Shown here: piece after piece, positions 21,090 through 31,354 of the stretch
How positions within the stretch are numbered: the stretch's first letter is position 1
Layout of the letters: every line of letters begins with the position of its first letter
From: Cytobacillus horneckiae
GTDB lineage: Bacteria; Bacillota; Bacilli; Bacillales; Cytobacillaceae
Length of the DNA: 57,538 nucleotides
Assembly (NCBI RefSeq): GCF_002835735.1
Contig: NZ_PISD01000041.1
Span: 1-57,538 of the forward strand
Direction of reading: 5' to 3'
The notes under the pieces: model-generated
Database searches by the model: none
What the model saw: only the letters and a program-made list of their open reading frames with translations
What the model was told of the DNA's origin: nothing
Position numbers and translations under genes: made by a program

Positions 21090-21123
21090 AATAGGCATTG
21101 CTACTTAGCAATGCCTATTTTTT
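21090..21123 (+). terminator. Terminator of the tRNA transcript
   Basis: Stem AATAGGCATTGCTA/TAGCAATGCCTATT followed by a run of T on the plus strand, 9 bp past tRNA-Glu. Confidence 0.9.
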
Positions 21124-21142
21124 TATGTATATTATTATGCAA

Positions 21143-21174
21143 TAAAAAAAGCAACCCACAATGGGTTGCTTTTT
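21143..21174 (-). terminator. yabR terminator (bidirectional)
   Basis: The 8-bp stem GCAACCCA/TGGGTTGC (21151-21158 with 21162-21169) has T-runs on both strands. It ends yabR on the minus strand and backs up the tRNA terminator on the plus strand at this convergent junction. Confidence 0.85.
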
Positions 21175-21230
21175 CCAAAGGGAATCATGAACGATGAACC
21201 CTGCTTATATATAGTAAATTCAGCAGCAAG

Positions 21231-21674
21231 TTAACCTCGTCTAGCTCCTCTGCCTCCACGTTTTGATTCAGTATTGCGTTTTAAAGAGGATAAGCGATCT
21301 TCACTATCTTTTAAGAAACGAGCCATTTTCGTTTCAAAATTCTCTCTAGGTGCGCGGTTATCATTCGTTCTGCCTTGACGTGGACGCCCAGAGTTTCCTC
21401 TAGACTCTCTTCTTTCAGGTCTTTCTGTTCTCTCAGGTCGGTCTTTCGCCTTTTTGATAGACAAACCAATTTTACCATCTTTCTCAACATTAATGACCTT
21501 AACCTCAACCATATCGCCTACTTTAAGGTGATCATTAATATCCTTAACATAATTGTCTGCAACCTCGCTAATATGCACAAGACCTGTTAAACCTTCCGGC
21601 AGCTCTACAAACGCTCCGAAATTCGTAATTCCTGTGACCTTTCCTTGTAACTTGCTGCCTACTTCGATTGACAT
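21231..21674 (-). CDS. yabR: S1-domain RNA-binding protein YabR
   Basis: A 147-residue protein with one S1 domain in residues 1-75 (GSKLQGKVTGITNFGAFVEL, LVHISEV, GDMVEVKVINVEKDGKIGLS) followed by a highly basic, Arg/Gly-rich tail. The family resembles polyribonucleotide nucleotidyltransferase C-termini and general stress protein 13. It likely binds RNA or ribosomes; the precise role is not established. It is downstream of divIC with a 96-bp gap and ends in a terminator before the tRNA pair. Confidence 0.88.
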   Translation of the reverse strand: MSIEVGSKLQGKVTGITNFGAFVELPEGLTGLVHISEVADNYVKDINDHLKVGDMVEVKVINVEKDGKIGLSIKKAKDRPERTERPERRESRGNSGRPRQGRTNDNRAPRENFETKMARFLKDSEDRLSSLKRNTESKRGGRGARRG

Positions 21675-21770
21675 AAAAAGAAATTTCCTCCTTAAAGATA
21701 TAAAGTGAAACTAAATAATCATACTTATATCATATTATACCGAATTATAAAAAAGAGTGTCAATACATGG

Positions 21771-22217
21771 CTATTCGGATGTATTTTCCTTTTTCTTCTG
21801 TTTCTCCTCTTTTTCCTCTTTATCTTTCAATTTCTCATCTTCTGCACTATCCGGCATTTTAAATAGGATTTCTCCTTCTTCAGATAAATAATAATCTTTT
21901 CTTGCCAGCTTGGCGATATATTCATCATCATTTAATTTAATAATTTCTTCATCGAGTATTTTTTGTTTCTTTTCAAGCTCTGTTAATTGTTGATCAAGCT
22001 TTTCCTTTTCGGCAGCTTTATCATTCAGAGTGGCAGATTGAGATACGAGTGTAGTAATCATAAATATAGAAATAGCTGCCACTAGAATAAAAAACGCTCC
22101 TAGTCTCCTGTAGAGAAGCTTTTTCTTTCTTTGCTTGCTAATTTCTACTGCTTCACGCTGCTTCACATAGCTTGTATTCATTTTAGCTATATTTTTCTTC
22201 CTGTTGTTCACACTCAT
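21771..22217 (-). CDS. divIC: Cell division protein DivIC (FtsB-type)
   Basis: Bitopic divisome protein that partners FtsL and DivIB at the septum. The 148-residue product has a basic cytoplasmic N terminus (1-35), one transmembrane helix (about 40-60), an extracytoplasmic coiled coil (about 65-95: KAAEKEKLDQQLTELEKKQK) and the conserved DDEYIAKLARKDYYLSEEGE motif, then a charged Lys/Glu tail longer than in B. subtilis. It follows yabQ with an 18-bp gap. Essential in relatives. Confidence 0.94.
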   Translation of the reverse strand: MSVNNRKKNIAKMNTSYVKQREAVEISKQRKKKLLYRRLGAFFILVAAISIFMITTLVSQSATLNDKAAEKEKLDQQLTELEKKQKILDEEIIKLNDDEYIAKLARKDYYLSEEGEILFKMPDSAEDEKLKDKEEKEEKQKKKENTSE

Positions 22218-22235
22218 CTAACCGCTCCCTTCTGC

Positions 22236-22865
22236 TTACTCTTTCTTCTTCCATTTTGCTATCTGTTTCTTTACATATTCTTTAATCCGTTGTAAATATC
22301 CTTCCAATTTTCCATATAACTTCTCGACCGATTTTTTAAGACGTTTCGGCAATAGTTTCCAAATTAGGCGCATCAGCCATCGCATTGGCAGAAAAATAAT
22401 TTTTATCATTGCCCAAACAAGCTTGGCCGCAGTTTTTAAAAGAATGAGTACGCCCTTCACCAGCATAATAACTAAAGCAATCACCATAGAAATTAACGCT
22501 CGGACTGGATGAACGAGTAAAACTTGTACAACTTTCACCAAAAAACGATAAATCGAGATCACGATGGATATGAATATCTCTAATAATTTGACATAAATAT
22601 TTTTTAATAAACTTTGATATGCTGCAAATCCACAAAGCAGGGCAAGGAAAATATACAAACGCAGCTCTCCTTGATTGACCAAAAAGAGGATATAAAATAC
22701 AGCTAGTCCTTGAAGAAGCCAAAAAAGAATATCATTGATAAACACAATCCAGCCTTTTCTTGTTGGCCTCTTTAAGAACCGCTGGTAAGTATCTAACCCC
22801 GCCCCAAAAAGGGCACCCATGCCAATCATAGATAGCATGGTCACGAATTGGGTAGTAAGCGTCAT
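22236..22865 (-). CDS. yabQ: Spore cortex protein YabQ
   Basis: Mother-cell membrane protein needed for cortex formation in B. subtilis. The 209-residue product is strongly hydrophobic over residues 1-150 with several predicted transmembrane segments, then a basic tail (KRLKKSVEKLYGKLEGYLQR). Its ATG overlaps the yabP stop (ATGA), indicating translational coupling. The family is known only from endospore formers; no enzymatic motif is visible. Confidence 0.9.
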   Translation of the reverse strand: MTLTTQFVTMLSMIGMGALFGAGLDTYQRFLKRPTRKGWIVFINDILFWLLQGLAVFYILFLVNQGELRLYIFLALLCGFAAYQSLLKNIYVKLLEIFISIVISIYRFLVKVVQVLLVHPVRALISMVIALVIMLVKGVLILLKTAAKLVWAMIKIIFLPMRWLMRLIWKLLPKRLKKSVEKLYGKLEGYLQRIKEYVKKQIAKWKKKE

Positions 22866-23164
22866 CGGAATAACTTGCTAAAGAAGCCTTTAGCCTTTTC
22901 CCCATGTTGATCATCCATATAAACGAGATCGAATACCTTCCCCTTTATTGAGACAATCCCTTTATCTACATCCAAATTCTTCATTTGTAGATTTTGCCCT
23001 TTAATAGCTAAAAACCCCATGACTGTTTCCAGTAAAAACTCTTCATTATCAAAGCTTTCTACATGTTTAACTCCCGTAATATCCAGCAGACGCCTTCCTC
23101 GCATAATGACATCATGATCAGGTGTACTCGCTTTACTCGAGTTATTCTCATAGTACTGGCTCAT
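22862..23164 (-). CDS. yabP: Sporulation protein YabP
   Basis: A 100-residue protein of the YabP/YqfC family (residues about 20-85: MRGRRLLDITGVKHVESFDN, FLLETVMGFLAIKG), which in B. subtilis localises around the forespore and acts with YabQ in spore cortex assembly. I use ATG 23164 (MSQYYENN), preceded by GAGGGA; the frame extends 7 codons farther without a ribosome binding site. A sigma-E-like promoter lies just upstream, so yabPQ can be transcribed apart from rqcP. Confidence 0.9.
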   Translation of the reverse strand: MSQYYENNSSKASTPDHDVIMRGRRLLDITGVKHVESFDNEEFLLETVMGFLAIKGQNLQMKNLDVDKGIVSIKGKVFDLVYMDDQHGEKAKGFFSKLFR

Positions 23165-23183
23165 ATCTAATCCCTCACAATCC

Positions 23184-23213
23184 ATAGTACATTCCTTTGG
23201 TACATATTTATGA
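23184..23213 (-). promoter_or_regulatory. Putative sigma-E promoter of yabPQ
   Basis: Minus-strand TCATAAAT (23206-23213), 14-bp spacer, TGTACTAT (23184-23191). These match the sigma-E consensus KMATATTT-N14-CATACAHT at 6/8 and 5/8 positions with correct spacing. yabP and yabQ are sigma-E genes in B. subtilis. Confidence 0.5.
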
Positions 23214-23311
23214 ATGAGAACAGGGAATTAGAACAAGCTGAATAGAAAATCAAGCACGTAAAGTTAGATCAGTAATCGGACTATGTATAATAGGCTGAGA
23301 CCGCTTCTCTG

Positions 23312-23575
23312 CTATTCTTGGCTAAGCTTTTCTTCCTTAATTACAGTATACATATCAGCCGCTTCTTCTTTTTTAGTTGTCTCTTGAACTTTGTCAATCT
23401 TCACAGTAACAAGCTTTTGGCCAAATCTGATGGATAGCTCATCTCCTGCTTTTACATTCGAGCTTGCCTTAGCAGGTATGCCATTAACAGAAATTCTGCC
23501 TTGGTCAGAGACCTCCTTGGCAAGTGTTCTTCTTTTTATCAATCTTGATACTTTTAAAAACTTATCCAATCTCAT
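23312..23575 (-). CDS. rqcP: Ribosome quality control protein RqcP (YabO), S4 domain
   Basis: An 87-residue protein whose first 60 residues form an S4 RNA-binding domain (MRLDKFLKVSRLIKRRTLAK, then ISVNGIPAKAS and GDELSIRFG). In B. subtilis RqcP (YabO) works with RqcH on stalled 50S subunits during alanine tailing. It is downstream of yabN with a 34-bp gap. The Hsp15 family is the closest alternative; locus and length support RqcP. Confidence 0.93.
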   Translation of the reverse strand: MRLDKFLKVSRLIKRRTLAKEVSDQGRISVNGIPAKASSNVKAGDELSIRFGQKLVTVKIDKVQETTKKEEAADMYTVIKEEKLSQE

Positions 23576-23609
23576 AACTAATCACTTCCTTATACCCATT
23601 TTATACGTT

Positions 23610-25061
23610 TTAATAACCTCTTTTTTTCGCTTCATTCCAAAATGCATCAAGCTGATCTACAGAAAAAGATGAAATATCCTTTCCGCTTTCTCTTACCTTT
23701 TCCTCTATATATAAAAACCGATGATAAAATTTATTATTCGTTCGATTTAATGCTTCTTCCGGGTTGATTTGATAATAACGAGCAATATTGACAAAAGCAA
23801 ACAATATATCTCCAAACTCAGAAATCATATTTTCATTATTATTCTCGGTTTCTATTTCAAATTCTTTAATTTCTTCTCTTACTTTATCCCAAATTGAGCT
23901 GACTTCTTCCCAATCGAATCCGACCTTCGCTGCTTTTTTTTGCAACGCTTCCGCCTTCAATAACTGCGGATAGGAAGCTGGTATCCCATCAAGCAGGGAA
24001 GCTGGCTTTTCTCCCTTTTCTTCTGCCTTTATGCTTTGCCAATTTTGCAGCACTTCATCGACATTCTCTGCTTCCACTCCGCCAAATACATGGGGATGAC
24101 GGCGGATCATTTTCTCTGACAGCCCTTGAATAATATCCTCAATGGAAAAGAACCCTTCATCTTCCCCTATTTGAGCATGAAGCAATACCTGTAAAAGGAC
24201 ATCTCCTAATTCCTCAATGATATGATCGATATCATCTTCATCAATTGCTTCAATTAATTCATAGGCTTCTTCAATTAAATATTTCTTAAGAGATTCATGC
24301 GTTTGTTTTTTATCCCATGGACAGCCATTTGGCCCCCTAAGCACTGCAATGATTTCTCTGAGCTTATTAAAGCTTTTATTAAGAAGCGCTTCATCTGACA
24401 CAGGCGGAACATATACAGATGTGAGGTTATTCAATCTCATATGATGATCTAATTCAAATAAAGGAACCTCTCTCAACTCTTCCTCTTTGCTGCCTGCTGC
24501 TGTAACAATCCAAACTTTATAATCAAATGGAAGTAAATCCATTAAAGAAAGCTTTACCTCAGAAGCCACAAAACTATCATAGACCTGACCGATAATCATA
24601 TGCTGCTTTAATGAGAGTTCATCTTTATTTAAGCTTGTTCCATCTAAAAGCTGAAAGCCTTCAACCGGGTCAATTTTTAGCGCTTGAAACATACTATCAA
24701 GGAAGCTTTGTCCGCCGTTTATTTCTAATTCTATTCCTGCCTCTTCAGCGCGCTCAATTAATAGCTGAACGGTCTTTTCAGCTACAAGCGGATGTCCTGG
24801 AACCGCATAGACAAGATTGTATTTACTGGCTTCCTGTAAAAGAAAAGAACAGATTTCTTCATAAACAGCATCAAATTGATCATGTGCTTCATAAATATGG
24901 TCAAATGATTGATAAGCAAGCCCCTCTGATTCCAATTCTGCAATGACAGGATGCTCCTTCGTCCGTAAATACAAATGGTCTGACGATTTTAACTGCTTGT
25001 ACACACCCATTGGAAGTTGTTCAAAATCCCCTGCCCCTAAACCGATAATGGAAATTTTCAT
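23610..25061 (-). CDS. yabN: YabN: tetrapyrrole-methylase-like domain fused to MazG pyrophosphohydrolase
   Basis: A 483-residue fusion. Residues 1-220 are a SAM-dependent tetrapyrrole-methylase-like domain (ISIIGLGAGDFEQLPMGVY, YAVPGHPLVAEKTV). Residues 225-480 hold MazG repeats with CPWDKKQTHESLKKYLIEEA, EAIDEDD and EELGDVLLQVLLHAQ, the metal-binding acidic helices that hydrolyse nucleoside triphosphates. The MazG part probably cleans non-canonical NTPs; the methylase target is unknown. It starts 7 bp after the yabM stop, so the two are cotranscribed. Confidence 0.93.
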   Translation of the reverse strand: MKISIIGLGAGDFEQLPMGVYKQLKSSDHLYLRTKEHPVIAELESEGLAYQSFDHIYEAHDQFDAVYEEICSFLLQEASKYNLVYAVPGHPLVAEKTVQLLIERAEEAGIELEINGGQSFLDSMFQALKIDPVEGFQLLDGTSLNKDELSLKQHMIIGQVYDSFVASEVKLSLMDLLPFDYKVWIVTAAGSKEEELREVPLFELDHHMRLNNLTSVYVPPVSDEALLNKSFNKLREIIAVLRGPNGCPWDKKQTHESLKKYLIEEAYELIEAIDEDDIDHIIEELGDVLLQVLLHAQIGEDEGFFSIEDIIQGLSEKMIRRHPHVFGGVEAENVDEVLQNWQSIKAEEKGEKPASLLDGIPASYPQLLKAEALQKKAAKVGFDWEEVSSIWDKVREEIKEFEIETENNNENMISEFGDILFAFVNIARYYQINPEEALNRTNNKFYHRFLYIEEKVRESGKDISSFSVDQLDAFWNEAKKRGY

Positions 25062-25068
25062 TTCATCT

Positions 25069-26688
25069 TCATCTCCTTATTCCCTTTTTAAATAGAAGCA
25101 GCTTATTTCCGAAAGGCAGCATTTCCAGCTCTTCTTCAGTAAAGGTATTACCCCGTATAACAATAAACAAATATACAACCGCTCCAATAACTACCGCACT
25201 TAATGCTTGAATGCCGGCGGAGATTCTTTCATTGCTATAACTATCATACAGCCCGTTTGTTACTTTTAAGTAATAGGTTAATAACAAAACCATAACCGCT
25301 GCTGCAATAAAAATCACAAATAAAAATCTTATTGAGATAAACGGACCTTTTACATGCCGTCTAAGCTTGATTAGCAATAACACAAGAATCATGCACAATG
25401 TGATGCAAGAAGCTGTTGCGGCACCAGTCAAACCGTAGACAGGTACATAGATGGTGTTTAATACATATTTTAAACCGCAGCCTAAAAGGATGAGCACCGC
25501 TGAAAAAAACGGATAACCTAAACCTTGTAATACAGCTGTTACAGTAATAATTAATGAACTTAGTAAAATAAGGATACTTAAGATAGCTAATACATCTGAA
25601 CCCTTTCCATTTTCAAATAGCATCCTATTGGTTGGCTCTATAATAGACCACAGACCAGCAGTAGCTGCTACACTAATCATGATACTAATACGCAGAATCA
25701 AGTTGATTTTTGCATTTAAAGTATTTGACTGGTTCATCTGCTCCTTTGTAATTAATGGCACTAGCGAAAGTGCCATTGAAGTAGCAATCACAGATCCAAG
25801 TTGTATAAGAGGCTGACCTCTATCATACACACCCTTCAACTCTTTCGCTTCCAGCTCACCAAAGCCTGAGGCGACTAATAACGAATATAAATTAAGGGAG
25901 TCAGCCAGCTGAATAAAGATGAGTAATAAGCTGCTCACACAAATGGCAAATCCTTGGGTCAGAAGCGCTTTAGCAATTAACCAGCTGCCTTGGCGCCGCA
26001 TCCTTATTTGGATTGGCAAACCGGCACGGCTCTTAATAATAAACAGCACCAAAATGAATAAAGCGGTAAATCCCCCAACAAATGCGCCATAATATGCGCC
26101 GCCGCTTACGTCATATAATGAGTAGCCCTGCTTTGTGAGGAATAGGGCAGCACCTAAAATAACCGCCACTCTGACAAGCTGCTCTGCTACTTGAGAAACA
26201 GCGGTGGGAATCATATTCGCTTTTCCTTGAAAATATCCTCTTAATAAAGAAAGAATAGGGAGAATGAGAAAACTGTATGAAGCAACCTGCAGCGGTTTGG
26301 CAAGAGCTGGGTCATCCATTTTTACCGCAAGCCATTCAGCTCCGTAATACAAAGTGAAAAAACCAACAAAACCAACAATCATTAATATTGAGGCACCAAT
26401 AGCAAATAGCTGTTTAATTCCTGATATACCGTACTTACTCTTCTGTTCAACATATAACTTCGAAATCACCACTGGAAATCCTGAAGTGGCCAGCACCAAC
26501 GCAATGCCATAAAACGGATACACTTGCTGATATATGTAATAACCCACGTCCCCAACAATGTTTTGAAAAGGAACTCGATAGGTTGCACTTAATATTTTTA
26601 TAAATATCGCCGCTGCCGTTAGGATCAGCGCACCTTTAAGTATGTCTTTTGAAGTATTGACAGAATCCAGCTCGCCTCCCCCTTTCAT
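25069..26688 (-). CDS. yabM: Polysaccharide flippase-like membrane protein YabM (MVF/MOP superfamily)
   Basis: Predicted lipid-linked oligosaccharide transporter related to SpoVB and MurJ, in the cytoplasmic membrane. About 539 residues with some 14 hydrophobic segments; the conserved N-terminal part reads LKGALILTAAAIFIKILSATYRVPFQN. The start is uncertain: ATG 26688 has no ribosome binding site, while the strong AAAGGGGGAGG lies inside the frame and points to the CTG at 26670. The family's lipid substrate here is unknown; SpoVB paralogs act in spore cortex synthesis. Confidence 0.88.
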   Translation of the reverse strand: MKGGGELDSVNTSKDILKGALILTAAAIFIKILSATYRVPFQNIVGDVGYYIYQQVYPFYGIALVLATSGFPVVISKLYVEQKSKYGISGIKQLFAIGASILMIVGFVGFFTLYYGAEWLAVKMDDPALAKPLQVASYSFLILPILSLLRGYFQGKANMIPTAVSQVAEQLVRVAVILGAALFLTKQGYSLYDVSGGAYYGAFVGGFTALFILVLFIIKSRAGLPIQIRMRRQGSWLIAKALLTQGFAICVSSLLLIFIQLADSLNLYSLLVASGFGELEAKELKGVYDRGQPLIQLGSVIATSMALSLVPLITKEQMNQSNTLNAKINLILRISIMISVAATAGLWSIIEPTNRMLFENGKGSDVLAILSILILLSSLIITVTAVLQGLGYPFFSAVLILLGCGLKYVLNTIYVPVYGLTGAATASCITLCMILVLLLIKLRRHVKGPFISIRFLFVIFIAAAVMVLLLTYYLKVTNGLYDSYSNERISAGIQALSAVVIGAVVYLFIVIRGNTFTEEELEMLPFGNKLLLFKKGIRR

Positions 26689-26733
26689 CCATAGTTATGC
26701 AGTCATAACCTTTATGTCCTCTTTTCGAATTGT

Positions 26734-26742
26734 ATTATAGCA
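26734..26742 (-). promoter_or_regulatory. Extended -10 promoter of the yabM operon
   Basis: On the minus strand TGC is followed by a perfect TATAAT (26734-26739), about 46 bp before the yabM ATG; no good -35 box. Probably drives yabM-yabN-rqcP. Confidence 0.45.
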
Positions 26743-26780
26743 TAATTATTATATGGTTAATATGTATGGAAAATGGCCAT

Positions 26781-26805
26781 AAAAAAAGGCAGCATAGCCG
26801 CTGCC
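26781..26805 (-). terminator. spoVT intrinsic terminator
   Basis: Stem GGCAGC/GCTGCC (26788-26793 with 26800-26805) followed on the minus strand by seven T residues, just past the spoVT stop codon. Confidence 0.88.
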
Positions 26806-26815
26806 TTTTTAATAT

Positions 26816-27352
26816 TTATGATTCCATTTGCCTAGCTAGAAAACCTGCTGCGGTCTCCACTGACTTTTGTTCTACTTCACCTAATGAATCTTCTTTTGCT
26901 AAAATTACAACGGCTCCGATTGGATCTCCATTCGCTACGATTGGACCAATCGTGTAGGATGATACAGATTCCGTGTTGCCATCAACAATTGAAATTTCAC
27001 CTGATTGGGTAACGAGAACAGAGCTGCGATCTTCCATTGTTTTTTCTACAAGTTCGCTTATGCTCTTGTTTAAGTAATCCTTTTTGGAACCTCCTGCTAC
27101 TGCGATATATGTATCTCTGTCGCAGATTAAGACCGGGTTGCCTAAGCTGTCATAAAGCGCTTCGGCGTACTCCTTGGCAAAGTCGCTTAGTTCACTTATA
27201 GGTGAATATTTCTTTAAGATGACTTCCCCATCACGGTCTACAAAAATCTCAAGAGGGTCTCCTTCACGAATTCGCAAAGTTCTGCGAATCTCCTTAGGAA
27301 TGACTACACGACCCAAATCATCAATACGACGAACAATACCAGTTGCCTTCAT
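26816..27352 (-). CDS. spoVT: Stage V sporulation regulator SpoVT
   Basis: Forespore transcription factor that modulates sigma-G genes. The 178-residue protein has an N-terminal AbrB-type swapped-hairpin DNA-binding domain (1-50: MKATGIVRRIDDLGRVVIP, RRTLRIREGDPLEIF) and a C-terminal GAF-like domain (about 55-175). The first half is strikingly similar to AbrB encoded at 49310-49594. It is the only gene between mfd and yabM, with a 465-bp upstream gap. In B. subtilis it is made under sigma-G; I could not find a convincing sigma-G promoter. Confidence 0.96.
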   Translation of the reverse strand: MKATGIVRRIDDLGRVVIPKEIRRTLRIREGDPLEIFVDRDGEVILKKYSPISELSDFAKEYAEALYDSLGNPVLICDRDTYIAVAGGSKKDYLNKSISELVEKTMEDRSSVLVTQSGEISIVDGNTESVSSYTIGPIVANGDPIGAVVILAKEDSLGEVEQKSVETAAGFLARQMES

Positions 27353-27817
27353 TCAACGTTGCCTCACTTTCATCTGATGATTTTTAATCGAAAAGCTGAA
27401 AGCTTTTTCACTTAACCGGGTCAGACTTCTAGGACTATGCCCTTCAAAAACCCTCCCATGATCACTAAGCTCTCTCTTTAAAGTAGCAATGATATGGTTT
27501 CTGAAATCCCTTTGCTGATGAAACTAGGCTAAGCTTCGGTCATCACGCCCTCAATGTTATTTTGTAACAATAGCGCGATTTCCCTTCAGTAGCTTTTACT
27601 TTTCTTACGGCTATGATTCATTGGGAGATTATGAATGCATCGCCATGTTTGAACTTAGTATCTTTCATATGGAAAGTTATATGCACGTCCAAATATTTTT
27701 TTCTTGTAGGTGTGATTCATTCCAGAAAGGGATAAACATTCCAAAATAAGTGCTCTATCCTTGAATTACCCTAGTCTTGTGACAATAAACATTTCAATTA
27801 TGACATTTAATTTACCA
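27353..27817. other. 465-bp intergenic region upstream of spoVT
   Basis: Long for this compact locus. A minus-strand GTGAGG ribosome binding site for spoVT lies at its left end. I see no ORF with a ribosome binding site, no strong terminator for mfd, no tRNA and no repeat. It should contain the spoVT promoter; the best sigma-G-like -10 (CATAATC near 27628-27634) lacks a matching -35. Confidence 0.6.
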
Positions 27818-30800
27818 TCATTTTACTGTTTTATCCTGTATTTTCTTTGCATCATTCATTCCCTTAATGAATTCAAATGCAATTTGCAACCACTCATGAG
27901 CAGGTACACCTTTTACATGAAGGACAGCCTTTAGTTTTTTTCCATCCATCCCAAGACCAATCATCCGGCCGTATTTACTGCTCAACTTAAATACTTTTTG
28001 ACCGTCAATATCAGAACTGCCTTGCTCAGATAAAAGAACCAATACCTCTTCTTTTGATTGTTTAACGATTTCAACGCCTGCCATTTCACCATATACCTTC
28101 ATTTCAGCGATTTTAAATAAGTAACCAACTTCATCCGGATAGTCGCCAAAGCGATCTATCATTTCATCCTGAAGTTCTTCAACATCTTCCAATGCTGCGA
28201 CTCCTCTAAATCGTTTATACATTTCAATCTTCTGATGTCCATCTGAGATATACGCATCCGGGATGTATGCATCCACTTCGACATCGATTTCCATGCTTTC
28301 TTTCTTCGGTGTGCCATCAATTTTTTCTTTTCGTTCTTCAATCGCCTCTTTAAGCATTTGAGAATACAAATCAAAGCCAACCGAATCAATAAATCCATGC
28401 TGCTCTGCTCCGAGAAGATTACCTGCTCCGCGTATAGTTAAGTCACGCATCGCAATTTTAAAGCCAGAACCAAGTTCAGTAAATTCTTTAATCGCCTGTA
28501 ATCGTTTCTCGGCGATTTCGGTTAATACTTTATCTTTTCTATAAGTGAAATAGGCATAAGCAACACGATTGGAACGCCCTACACGCCCTCTTAATTGATA
28601 AAGCTGTGACAATCCCATTTTATCCGCATCATGAACGATTAATGTATTTACGTTTGGTATGTCTACTCCCGTCTCAATAATCGTTGTACTGACTAAAACA
28701 TCATACTCTCCCTCTAAAAATCCGAGCATGACACTTTCCAGTTCGTTTTCGCTCATTTGTCCGTGCGCATACGTGACCCGCGCATCCGGAACAATCATTG
28801 AGATTTCTTCAGCTTTGCGCTCTATGTCTTCCACTCTGTTATATAAGAAGTAGACTTGGCCATTTCGGGCTAATTCTCTCTCAATCGCCTCTCTCACCAA
28901 TACCCCATTGTATTCCATCACATAGGTTTGCACAGGGAAACGATTTTCTGGCGGCGTTTCAATGACAGATAAATCCCTCACACCTAGCATTGACATGTGA
29001 AGCGTTCTCGGAATTGGTGTTGCTGTAAGAGTTAATACATCCACATTTGTTTTTAGCTGTTTAATTTTCTCTTTATGGGTTACGCCAAAGCGTTGCTCTT
29101 CATCGATAATTAATAATCCAAGATCACGATAACTTAAATCCTTTGATAGAATTCGGTGAGTACCTACCACTACATCAACTGTTCCAGCCTTTAAACCTTT
29201 AATCGTTTCTGACTGCTGCTTCTTTGTTCTAAAGCGGCTCAGCATGCCAATTTCCACCGGATAGTCTTGAAAACGCTCACGCATCGTTTCGAAATGCTGC
29301 TGGGCAAGAATGGTTGTAGGCACCAAGAAAGCAACCTGTTTTCCGTCTGCGATCGCTTTAAACACAGCTCTAATCGCCACTTCTGTTTTCCCATAGCCCA
29401 CATCTCCACAAAGGAGACGATCCATCGGCCTTTCTCTTTCCATATCCTTTTTAATCTCGTTTATGGAACGGACTTGATCTTCTGTTTCCTGATAAGGGAA
29501 AGCTGCCTCAAAATCCCGCTGCATATCGCCATCAGGACTGAAAGCATAACCTTTTGACGCTTCCCTCTCAGCATAAAGCTTAATTAAATCATCAGCGATA
29601 TCTTGAACGGAAGATTGAACCTTTTTCTTTACCCGTTTCCAATCGTTGCCGCCTAATTTATAAATTTTAGGCTCTTTTGATTCTGAACCTACATATTTCT
29701 GCACTAAATCAATTTGTTCAACAGGTACATATAATTGGTCGCTACCTTGATAGCGAATATTTAAATAATCCTTGTGCACTCCGTTGATTTCAAGCGTCTC
29801 TATCCCTAAATATTTACCAATACCATGATTAACATGAACAACATAATCACCAATTTTCAGCTCTGAATAGCTTTTAATTCTCTCTGCATTCGAAAGCTTT
29901 TGACGACGTGTTTTCTTTTTTGTCCGTTTATTAAACAACTCTTCCTCAGTGATTACAGCCAGCCTTTGGTTAGGTAATTCAAATCCTGTTTGCAAGCCGC
30001 CTTCCATGATTTGCACTCTTCCTTGTGCAAGCGATTGATCACTAACAGCAACCATACTGTCAATTTCATAGTCCTCCAACACGTTTTGCAGCTTTTGAAC
30101 GCGCTCATCATCCACACCAAGAAAGACGACTGCATAATTGCCCTTTTTCCATCTTTCTAATTCAGATTTAAGCACATGCATTTGTCCGTGAAAATTTTGC
30201 ATTGGCTTGCAAGATAGATTGATGATATTTTGCGGACTCGTATTAGGAACATGACGAAGAAACAAAGACATATACGTAATTGGATGCTTTGTTCGATGCA
30301 ATAATTCTTTTAATGGATGAGATGTTTGCACATCATGTATAATCTTCCCTTCACCTAATAGGCTTGTATACCATTCGGCCTCCTCTTTCTCAAGAGAATC
30401 ATTCATTTCTTGCACCCGGCTGATTTCATCAATAAAAACGAGCCCATTTTGCGGAAGATACTCTATTAAACTACTTCCGCCCTCGTAGGCTAATGATAAA
30501 TATTTATATAACTGTTCGGGTTTATTGCCCATCTTTAATTGCTCAAGCTCGTAGCCAATATTTTGTGTTAAGCTCTGCTTCGCTTGATCATCTTTTAATT
30601 TTTTCAAGCTGGTGCCAAGACCTTTTTCAAGCTGATTAATTAATCTATCAAAGTGTTCAGCCTCCATCGGCGTCTCAGTTGCAGGGCCAATTAACACTTT
30701 ATCTATTTTTTCTTTTGAACGCTGATCCTCTAATGAGAAATAACGAATAGAATCCACTTCTGTATCAAATAATTCAATCCGAATTGGATTCATTTCCGTT

Positions 30801-31354
30801 AACGGATAAATATCGATAATACCGCCACGCACACTGAATTCACCAGGAGAAGATACCATATCAACTCTCGTATATCCCATTTTGACAAACTTCTTTAGTT
30901 GATCCTCTGTTAAATCATCCCCGATTTTAACTAAGAGCTGGGTATTTCTCCACAAGTCAGATGGAGGCAGGATTTTGCGTAAACCAGCCATCGGCACAAT
31001 CATAATACCTGATCGATGATTACTCCAATGATTTAATGCCTCAATCCGTTGTGACTTTAGCTCTGGACTGGCAATACTCAACTCTGCCGCAATTAATTCA
31101 TTGGCAGGATATAGAAAAACCTCTTCCTCTCCTGTTAAATGAATCATATCGTCATATAATTTTTGTGCTTGTAAGAGATTATGTGTGGCAACGAGCATTG
31201 GCCTTTTTGATTGAGCATAGACCGATGCTAAAAATAATGTTCTTGCTGACCCTGTAAGCCCAGCAATCATTTGTTCCTTCAACCCTTCATCTATCCCCGA
31301 CAAGACGGACATTACCTCGTCCTGCTGTGTAAAAATGCGTTTAAGCCCTAACAT
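27818..31354 (-). CDS. mfd: Transcription-repair coupling factor
   Basis: ATP-dependent translocase that removes stalled RNA polymerase and recruits UvrA. The 1178-residue protein has a UvrB-like N-terminal module with a degenerate Walker region ([10 protein letters not shown]), the RNAP-interaction domain (about 500-560: [18 protein letters not shown]), then SF2 helicase motifs: [51 protein letters not shown], and the TRG motif region after it. GAGG precedes the ATG. The gene order fin-mfd is that of B. subtilis. Confidence 0.98.
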   Translation of the reverse strand: MLGLKRIFTQQDEVMSVLSGIDEGLKEQMIAGLTGSARTLFLASVYAQSKRPMLVATHNLLQAQKLYDDMIHLTGEEEVFLYPANELIAAELSIASPELKSQRIEALNHWSNHRSGIMIVPMAGLRKILPPSDLWRNTQLLVKIGDDLTEDQLKKFVKMGYTRVDMVSSPGEFSVRGGIIDIYPLTEMNPIRIELFDTEVDSIRYFSLEDQRSKEKIDKVLIGPATETPMEAEHFDRLINQLEKGLGTSLKKLKDDQAKQSLTQNIGYELEQLKMGNKPEQLYKYLSLAYEGGSSLIEYLPQNGLVFIDEISRVQEMNDSLEKEEAEWYTSLLGEGKIIHDVQTSHPLKELLHRTKHPITYMSLFLRHVPNTSPQNIINLSCKPMQNFHGQMHVLKSELERWKKGNYAVVFLGVDDERVQKLQNVLEDYEIDSMVAVSDQSLAQGRVQIMEGGLQTGFELPNQRLAVITEEELFNKRTKKKTRRQKLSNAERIKSYSELKIGDYVVHVNHGIGKYLGIETLEINGVHKDYLNIRYQGSDQLYVPVEQIDLVQKYVGSESKEPKIYKLGGNDWKRVKKKVQSSVQDIADDLIKLYAEREASKGYAFSPDGDMQRDFEAAFPYQETEDQVRSINEIKKDMERERPMDRLLCGDVGYGKTEVAIRAVFKAIADGKQVAFLVPTTILAQQHFETMRERFQDYPVEIGMLSRFRTKKQQSETIKGLKAGTVDVVVGTHRILSKDLSYRDLGLLIIDEEQRFGVTHKEKIKQLKTNVDVLTLTATPIPRTLHMSMLGVRDLSVIETPPENRFPVQTYVMEYNGVLVREAIERELARNGQVYFLYNRVEDIERKAEEISMIVPDARVTYAHGQMSENELESVMLGFLEGEYDVLVSTTIIETGVDIPNVNTLIVHDADKMGLSQLYQLRGRVGRSNRVAYAYFTYRKDKVLTEIAEKRLQAIKEFTELGSGFKIAMRDLTIRGAGNLLGAEQHGFIDSVGFDLYSQMLKEAIEERKEKIDGTPKKESMEIDVEVDAYIPDAYISDGHQKIEMYKRFRGVAALEDVEELQDEMIDRFGDYPDEVGYLFKIAEMKVYGEMAGVEIVKQSKEEVLVLLSEQGSSDIDGQKVFKLSSKYGRMIGLGMDGKKLKAVLHVKGVPAHEWLQIAFEFIKGMNDAKKIQDKTVK

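Noticed and set aside
27353..27480. Sigma-G promoter directly upstream of spoVT
   Set aside because: GCATA near 27436-27440 has no CATWHTA-like -10 at 17-18 bp; expected from biology but not supported by sequence.
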